Source: Aricia agestis (taxonomy: Eukaryota > Arthropoda > Insecta > Lepidoptera > Lycaenidae). Taken from it: a stretch of DNA of 64,000 nucleotides. Made by a program: the position numbers and the translations under genes. The notes under the pieces are model-generated. The model did no database searches, was not told the origin of the DNA, and was given only the letters and a program-made list of their open reading frames with translations. This document shows, one piece after another, positions 57,746 to 64,000 of this stretch (within the stretch, counting starts at the first letter, position 1; each line of letters starts with the position of its first letter). Where the stretch lies: assembly GCF_905147365.1 (NCBI RefSeq), contig NC_056418.1, forward strand, positions 11,345,262-11,409,261. Reading direction: 5' to 3'.

Positions 57746-58201
57746 AGCAAGCAAGCACATAGTTGGTCCCAGACGTATTGACTAGTTCTTTCCTCTGGAC
57801 TAGGCCGACTATGATGCGAGAATGCCGTATGCGCTTGGGCCACCATACGGACATTTAAAAATCTTGCCCCAGGCACTACAGTATTTGAGGAGTGGTTACT
57901 TCGCTCTGAAAAATACTGTATAAATCATCCACAACGGATGTAAAGGCCTAGTTAAGCTAGGTACTGGTCTGATTAAGACCATGGTAGTTTAATCGTGGCT
58001 ATAACTAGTCTGTTGCTAGTTGGTTTGGTTAAACGCGGCGTTCTCAACCTATCGCACGCTAAATCATCAATGAATCATGAATCTGACTGACTGACCCAGT
58101 CACAAATGGAAAATTACTTAGCTTCGTCTACCCCAGTCAGTGACTTTCTCCCACGAATTTTCTAAAATTTTAGGCACAAGTTGGTCTCGGTCAAGTTCGA
58201 A

Positions 58202-58235
58202 ACAAAAGCGCTGCGTAGGTACGCAGCGCTTTTGT
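58202..58235. repeat. Perfect 34-bp palindrome
   Basis: ACAAAAGCGCTGCGTA, GG, then TACGCAGCGCTTTTGT. The arms match without mismatch. Confidence 0.75.
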
Positions 58236-58414
58236 GGCTATTCACTAAAGGCGCTACGTTGCTATTTAATTTCTCCAGGCGCATAATTTTATTTTCCCAA
58301 TTTCCTGGTAAACTGTTTACCGATTACAAAGGGTACAATGTAATATTCGGAAGTGGTCCCTGGGGTAACGCCTGGGAAAAGGGATAAGGGATAAGCGCTG
58401 GTTACTGGTTACAT

Positions 58415-58461
58415 CTCATTCAATCATTCGTTGTTTTGTAATGAACGAATGATTGAATGAG
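58415..58461. repeat. Perfect 18-bp stem hairpin
   Basis: CTCATTCAATCATTCGTT and AACGAATGATTGAATGAG around an 11-base loop. Confidence 0.75.
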
Positions 58462-59027
58462 AGTTGTAATTATTATTACTTAAACTTGATACTGGTTGAT
58501 GCCCGTCTGCAGAGATTCGTAAAAATCGAGCAGGATCTGTACATATAAAAAGTACCCTATGTCTCGGGATTCAAAAACATCTCCAAACCTGAACAAAATC
58601 TATTTTATTTCTATACCGAAAACCTCTCGGCAATGCCTGCAGTTATTTTCGTATAATTTTATTTTGAGGTTATTGGCGCACAAAAAAGTTAAAGCTTAGT
58701 TTTGTACTTATTTTCAATCAGGGCCGTCTCTAGCCCATTTGGCGCCCGTGTGCAAACATTACCCTAGCGCCCCCTAACAAGCGCGAAATGAAATGGGTAG
58801 GTACAAAGTAAAAGTACAGTTTGTCCGGCCGCTTAAGGGTGAGGACTCTAAGCGGTGGCTTCATTCGTTCCACCAGACGAACTATAACAGCACATCAAGT
58901 TACCACATAAATAAATAATAAATAAAATAAAATAATTTATTTTCAGACAAAGAAGCCCATATTATAAATAATTTTTGACAATAAAATAATTATGAAATAA
59001 CAAATAATCACAATGCAGCTCATCAGC

Positions 59028-61730
59028 TCATCTTGCTACTCTGACATGTAGCTCAGTGAGTCTGCGAAGGAGTGGAGAGTCAATTCGCTCCGCTATCATC
59101 TTCAGGACCCCATTCCGGCTCTCCCGAACTCTATGCACCACTGACGCTACCTTTTTCCACATAATCGCATAGAAATCGTCGACTCCTGCATTGGCAAACA
59201 TCCCGGATGCACTGCAGTATCGAGGGAGCCGCAATAGAGACCTGAATATGTTATTGTAAAGGACCCGCAAGGCGCCATAGGTCCGTTGAGTAAAGCTGGC
59301 CCACAGACCACAGGTGTAAAACGCCTGACAAAATGCTTTAAAAAGCGTTATCTTGACAGGCGCTGTGTGAGTAGTGAGCGTCCGTGGCCTAATGGGCAGA
59401 CCTTCGGTTCGCACTCCTAGAGGGTGCAGGTTCGAACCCGGGTGGAGGCGTGTACCTATGAGACATTTACTGATCTCAAGTACATAATACGGACGCTCGT
59501 ACGGTGAAGGAAAACATCGTGAGGAAACCCGCACATAGTTGGTCCCAGACGTATTGACTAGTTCTTTCCTCTGGACTAGGCCGACTATGATGCGAGAATG
59601 CCGTATGCGCTTGGGCAACCATACGGACATTTAAAAAATCTTGTCCCAGGCACTGCAGTATTTCAGGAGTGGTTACTTCGCTCTGAAAAATACTGTATAA
59701 ATCATCCACAACAGATGTAAAGGCCTAGTTGACAGGCGCTGTACACCTGGCAAACCTATGTGCCAGCATATTACCGCGGACCGATAGCGCCCTGCGCTCC
59801 CTCTCAATATCCTCCTCATCACTAAGAGTATCTGTCACCACGTGACCGAGGTATTTAAATTTTGTAACACGACTCAGAGGTACTCCGTGGTGGACATTCT
59901 TGGTGATTGAAAGTCTTATTATTGCATTGAAATATCATGTACTCACACTTACCAACATTGTACTCTAACCCGTGTTCAATAGCGTACCTCTCACACATTT
60001 TTAACAGCCTGTTAAGACCACTGATTGAGGGGCTCAGCAGTACCATATCATTAGCATAACTTAAGTTATTCACACATACACCATCAATATGACAACCAGT
60101 ATGAGTACTGCTGAGCTCCTCAATCATCTGGTTTACATAAATATTAAATAATCGGGGCGAGGTTTTTCCTCCTTGTCTCATCCCACACTCTAAGGAGTAA
60201 TCCTCAGAGAGTGCATTACCCCACCTAACACAGTTCCGTTGATTACCATACCAATACGTCAATAGCCCAATTATGTCATTTGATACGCCAAGTTTTCTTA
60301 ACTTTGCCCAAAGCTTCTCATACGATACTCTATCAAACGCCTTGGACAAATCCAAGAAACATGCAAAGACCGGCGTTTTCCGCTTGGTATAGTACTCAAC
60401 GGTCTGTTTCAAACATAGTATGGCACTCTCAGTAGACACTCCCTCTCTAAAGCCAAATTGTGTGTCCCCAATCGAATCACACTTCTTCAGACACGTATCC
60501 AGTAACGCATCTAGAATTTTTGCTAGTATTGTAGCAAGAGAAATGGGTCTATAGTTTCGCATACTGGACGTATCCGCCGAAGCATTCTTTACGATAGGGA
60601 CCACAATAGTTCTCATGAGGTCTGCTGGCAAATAGGAGTGCCGGATACAAAAAGGTCCACTAGTGGGCTTCCCCGCTAATAAATACATTATATAGTTAGT
60701 CCTAGCCTGCCTATGTGCCTTCTTAACATTCTCATTCCATCCAAACACACGCTTACCTTTACAGTTATTTGTAAGTTTGTGACTGGATGTGGACGCTTTA
60801 CATAGAGTGCTTACTATTCTATTATATAAACCATCTATGATGACTCTATGTTGGATATTATTACACATAGAGTCAGCACAGCCCTGAAACTGTTCCTGGA
60901 AATGAATGTTTTTCAGCTTGTCATTACATAATTTTTTATATTTACTTATATCATCGGCCCCCCTTACACCCCACCTGATTTTATTACTGAAAGTGTTACT
61001 CATTTTAATTTTTTGCTTAATCAGTCTTAAGTTACAAACTACTTCTATCGGCAGGTGGTCAGACCAGAATGTATCCTGTAACACTCTAAAGCTACTGACT
61101 GTGCCCCATGCTGACTTGGACACAACACAATGGTCTAGCCACCTTGTACAGCCATGAGCCTCACTTAGGAAAGTGAGTGTGTCAGATGACTTACCGGCTA
61201 CCTCCAAGTCAGCACAGATCCAGTCGTTCTCATCACAGAACTCTAGCAACTCTATACCAAAAGGAGCATTGGGGTGCGCGTTATAGTCTCCTAACATAAA
61301 CACCATTTCTATATTATTGTCCTGTATTATCGCATTCATTTCTCCTAAACACTGACAGAACAACGGCAAATTGTCCACATGGTCCGAAGGCATATATACA
61401 CTCATAACTATCATTGCACGACCTGTTACACTTCACCACTGATACTCTGGGAAATACGCTTTTTCGCCACAACAATGCCACCCCTCCGTGCGGCCTACCC
61501 CGTAGAACTCCTGAACTAAGGTCTACTGCGGTCTTCGCTGTGTATTCAAAGTTGTCATCCACATCCCCCAAAAGGTGTAAATCATGTTGAAGTAACCATG
61601 TTTCCTGTAAAGCCACGATATCCGCATTCATACACAATCTTTTAACATTTTCCATGCTCCTTTTAATATTTTTACAGTTAAAGCTTACAAATTTACTTAA
61701 CCGGTATTGGTTTTTATTAGGTATAGCCAT
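59028..61730 (-). pseudogene. LINE N ORF2 (endonuclease and reverse transcriptase), disabled
   Basis: The endonuclease starts near 61730 (SFNCKNIKRS, VALQETWLL, GRPHGGVALLW). A frameshift near 61410-61430 moves to a frame with FMLGDYNAHPNAP and FWSDHLPIEV. After RQARTNYIMYLLAGKPTSGP it jumps to IRHSYLPADLMRTIVVPIVK, so the segment normally between linker and reverse transcriptase is deleted. RT motifs follow: NYRPISLATILAKILD, QFGFREGVST, ACFLDLSKAFDRV, GMRQGGKTSP. The catalytic box reads LSYANDMVLL, Asn for the usual Asp. A second frameshift near 59930 leads to the frame of TKFKYLGHVVTDTLSDEEDI. After the SINE, TLFKAFCQAFYTCGLW and LRLPRYCSASGMFANAG complete the C-terminus, ending at 59028. 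Confidence 0.8.
59367..59728 (+). repeat. SINE-C, full-length copy with 14-bp target duplication
   Basis: Head GCGTCCGTGGCCTAATGGGC with B box GGTTCGAACCC, then the CATAATACGGACGCTCGTAC region, CACATAGTTGGTCCCAGACG and an end at GATGTAAAGGCCTAG. TTGACAGGCGCTGT occurs at 59353-59366 and 59729-59742, a perfect duplication of LINE N coding sequence. Confidence 0.9.
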
Positions 61731-61887
61731 AACTATGTTAATTTTTATTCAATATATCACTCTTCTGAGTCTGCGCTTTATCTTGAAAATATAAAATTGT
61801 CTAAAAGATACCGGCCATAGATTTTCATCCATGAAAACTTGTAGTTTAGCCTTTGGGATCATAAATTTATATGCTATGTATTCCTTC

Positions 61888-62322
61888 TTATAGGTATTTC
61901 ATATTTATTCTCTCAGGTAAAATCTGTACTCCCGTTTTATTCATAATATACTCCGCTACATCTGTTTCAGAAGTATCTTTATTCACATTATAGATGTAAA
62001 AAGGAATTTCAATATCAGCCGCTTTAAATTTACAGTCAGTTCCCGCCATCGCTTTGCCTTTCTTACCCATAAACCGATTGTTTAAACTCCGTTTGTATCG
62101 GACTTCACGCCACGGCTGGCCCTCTTCGACAATATTCGCCCAAGACTTCTCTTTCACACCCGCGCCCAAATCCGTTTGCGCGCTCGCGCTGTCCCTCTCT
62201 TGCAGTTGCACGAGTACATTGGCCTCACGCGCAGGTTTCGCTTCCGAAACCGAACTTGTTTTAGTGGCCTCCACGCGCTGCAAACCGGTAATCTTTACAT
62301 AGGTACTGTCAAATTTCTCCAA
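61888..62322 (-). pseudogene. LINE N ORF1 remnant
   Basis: 144 codons with SWANIVEEGQPWREVRYK and IPFYIYNVNKDTSETDVAEY, then NKTGVQILPERINMKYL. The last part resembles the RNA-binding domain near the C-terminus of ORF1 proteins in this type of insect LINE. It is truncated and lies just upstream of ORF2 on the same strand. Confidence 0.6.
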
Positions 62323-62330
62323 TATACAAT

Positions 62331-63149
62331 AGATAACAAACTCTATTGTTATTTGTTTGTAGATTGAAGTTTTTTTCGGGTTTGACCATGATGTGCTGTA
62401 TGTGTGTGATGAAATAGATGATGATGATTATGATTATGTTCTTGAGTCTTGACTAACCCTAACAAACCCCAAAACGTAAATTTTATATCGCTTAAGTACT
62501 TCAATTTTACTTTAAATTTCATGCTATATACTTATTAAACATCACATCATCACAACATCGGTATTCATTCGATTTCATTATTCGATTTCATTGAAGAGCT
62601 CTAACTTCTCTACATCCGAAGAGCCAGCATGACACAGTTTGTTTTCTAAATTAGAACACTGTGCTTTTTTGTATCTAAATATAAATCCTCCCACTACCTA
62701 TTTTGAAAAAACGAGCGATAGGACACTCACTATTACACCAAATAATATAATCTTCATTTATATGTTTTAAGGTTCATTTCACTTTGAAAAATAAAGATTA
62801 TAATATTTATATTGCAAAAGCCGAGCCTTGCTTTGCTGTAATTCTACAAATATAAGAAGAGCTTCGGGTATTACACAAAAATGTTTGCACACTGGAGTTC
62901 TTTTTACGTTGGTCAATAAAGCGTGGGCCGTGGTGGCCGGCCAGCGCGAGCGCGCCCGCGGCGCCCGTGTGCACCGCACACATTGCACCGAAGGGAAAGA
63001 CGCCCCTGTTTTCAATTAGTTATTGTAAGTTTTTTGCATTTAATACCTATATGTAAGCACTAACAATCAGGGGTTGGTTATAGAGATGTAGATGAAATAA
63101 CCACAAAACCTTTATCATCGTAAAATGTACCATCGAGGAAAATGAATTT
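62331..63149. other. Intergenic DNA, no gene seen
   Basis: Includes ATGATGATTATGATTATG simple sequence and a GGCCGGCCAGCGCGAGCGCG island (about 62930-62970). No protein or repeat family assigned. Confidence 0.4.
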
Positions 63150-63452
63150 TTATTTTATTTATGAATTGTGGGGGCAAACGAGCAAACGGGTCAACTAATG
63201 GAAAGCAACTTCCGTCGCCCATGGACACTCGTAGCACCAGAAGAGCTGTAGGTGCGTTGCCGGCCTTTTAAGAGGGAATAGTGTAATAGGGGAGGGTAGG
63301 GAAGGGAATAGGGTAGGGGATTGGGCCTCCGGTAAACTAACTCACTCGGCGAAACACAGCGCAAGCTCTGTTTCACGCCAGTTTTCTGTGAGAACGTGGT
63401 ATTTGTCCGGTCGAGCCGGCCCATTCGTGTCGAAGCATGGCTCTCCCACACA
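63150..63452 (-). repeat. SINE-K, full-length chimeric SINE
   Basis: Minus strand: GTGGGAGAGCCATGCTTCGA head, GCCGGCTCGACCGGACAAAT, CGAGTGAGTTAGTTTACCGG, CCCTTCCCTACCCTCCCC simple region, CGCCCATGGGCGACGG-type region and a GTTTGCTCGTTTGCCCCC tail before A/T. The head (about 140 bp) is the same as the 5' end of LINE J, so the SINE looks built from a LINE 5' end. Confidence 0.8.
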
Positions 63453-63779
63453 CATGTTTTTCAGCCTATTTGTTTATTTTACTATGTTATTGAAGCAACA
63501 AAATCTGACCGCCGGCCTCATTAGACCGACAATTAAGTTTCGGCGGCTTAATAATTCAGCCCAATACGAAAACTTACGAAGGCCGCTTCCGATCAATATT
63601 GTAATGTCCATTGTCTTTACACGGTAACAATGGGGTTTTATAAGACTTAATACGTTTTATTGACTTTTATTGACATTAATTATAATGGTTGTGAGTAGGA
63701 AGCAGGTACTTATAAAACTGCTTCATTTTTGCTCTGAGGAGCGCGCCGAGGTATCGGCGCTTTAAGAAATTACTTTACG
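63453..63779. other. Intergenic DNA, no gene seen
   Basis: Nothing recognised beyond short open frames. Confidence 0.4.
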
Positions 63780-63978
63780 GCCATGCCACACGACCCGGTG
63801 CGGCACCGCTCCGGTATCCGTCTCACCGGACTAACTACCACACGGTGAGTGCGGCACCGCAACGTTTTTGCAGTACTGCAGCAGCGACGGACTCAAGTCC
63901 CCGCGTCCCCCGCCTCATCTCGATTCCGGTGCGCGTGCGGTGCAGCACCGGAGCGGCACCGAACGCGCCGTGTGCCAT
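63780..63978. mobile_element. GC-rich foldback element
   Basis: GGCCATGCCACACGACCCGG and GGTGCGGCACCGCTCCGGT are mirrored by ACCGGAGCGGCACCG and CGCGCCGTGTGCCATACC. Non-coding; much richer in GC than its surroundings. Confidence 0.65.
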
Positions 63979-64000
63979 ACCATCCGTTTTTAAATGTAGG

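Larger units (their letters stand above)
55997..57962 (+). repeat. SINE-C split by LINE J
   Basis: The head is at 55997-56125 (GCGTCCGTGGCCTAATGGGC, degenerate B box GGTTTAAACCC). The 3' part is at about 57755-57962 (CACATAGTTGGTCCCAGACG to AACGGATGTAAAGGCCTAG). Compared with 59367-59728, about 30 bp at the break are missing. Confidence 0.75.
57963..58904. other. Intergenic DNA with two perfect hairpins
   Basis: No gene. The hairpins at 58202-58235 and 58415-58461 are listed separately. A stretch at 58720-58880 (GGGCCGTCTCTAGCCCATTT) looks repeat-like. Confidence 0.4.
58905..62330 (-). mobile_element. LINE N, decayed non-LTR retrotransposon
   Basis: Minus-strand order: ORF1 remnant (62322-61888), endonuclease and reverse transcriptase frames (61730-59745), then the C-terminal region (59360-59028) and an A/T-rich 3' end (TTATTTTATTTATTATTTAT on the minus strand near 58905-58940). 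Interrupted by SINE-C at 59367-59728. Frameshifts and an internal deletion make it inactive. Type suggested by motifs: a CR1/Jockey-like LINE; clade not fixed. Confidence 0.75.

Noticed and set aside
61314..62322. A host RNA-binding or nuclease gene
   Set aside because: Motif order and neighbours show ORF1 and ORF2 of a decayed LINE.
1..64000. Viral or endogenous retroviral genes
   Set aside because: No envelope, protease/integrase or LTR pattern was seen; reverse transcriptase and endonuclease frames belong to non-LTR elements.

Overview
The window looks like nuclear DNA of a butterfly or moth (Lepidoptera). It is AT-rich. Its two host genes have short exons with GT/AG introns and encode conserved animal proteins. 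Most of the remaining DNA is made of repeat types I know from lepidopteran genomes: tRNA-headed SINEs, many foldback MITEs, 3' fragments of non-LTR elements and LINE remnants. The order is inferred from these features; the species cannot be read from the sequence.

Layout. 1-25.9 kb: no host gene. It holds a low-repeat AT-rich stretch (about 1.6-5.8 kb), an ATCGAT-rich tandem array (6.56-6.78 kb) and many SINEs and MITEs, some nested. 25.9-29.7 kb, minus strand: SF3B4, six coding exons joining to 331 residues. 29.7-30.25 kb: a 516-bp head-to-head promoter interval, nearly half of it one large imperfect palindrome. 30.25-46.38 kb, plus strand: FBXL4, thirteen coding exons joining in frame to 607 residues, with introns full of mobile DNA. 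46.4-48.1 kb: MITEs just downstream of FBXL4. 48.1-51.0 kb: a nested transposon carrying a frameshifted transposase-like gene. 51-55.9 kb: MITEs and LINE fragments. 55.9-58.0 kb: a SINE split by a 3'-truncated LINE. 58.9-62.3 kb: a decayed minus-strand LINE split by a SINE. 62.3-64 kb: a chimeric SINE and a GC-rich foldback.

How the parts relate. SF3B4 (U2 snRNP splicing factor) and FBXL4 (mitochondrial F-box protein) share a divergent promoter but act in different pathways. The mobile DNA is the notable part. Four elements share CACAGA-type ends and/or a THAP-like first exon, two of them with convincing 8-bp target duplications; they look like non-autonomous relatives of P elements. An hAT-like family (termini CACTGACC, 8-bp duplications) ranges from a 2.85-kb composite down to a 40-bp element that is little more than its two ends. 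A segment of FBXL4 exon 11 plus its splice donor is repeated in tandem in the following intron. All homology statements rest on reading the sequence and on recalled family features; no searches were run.
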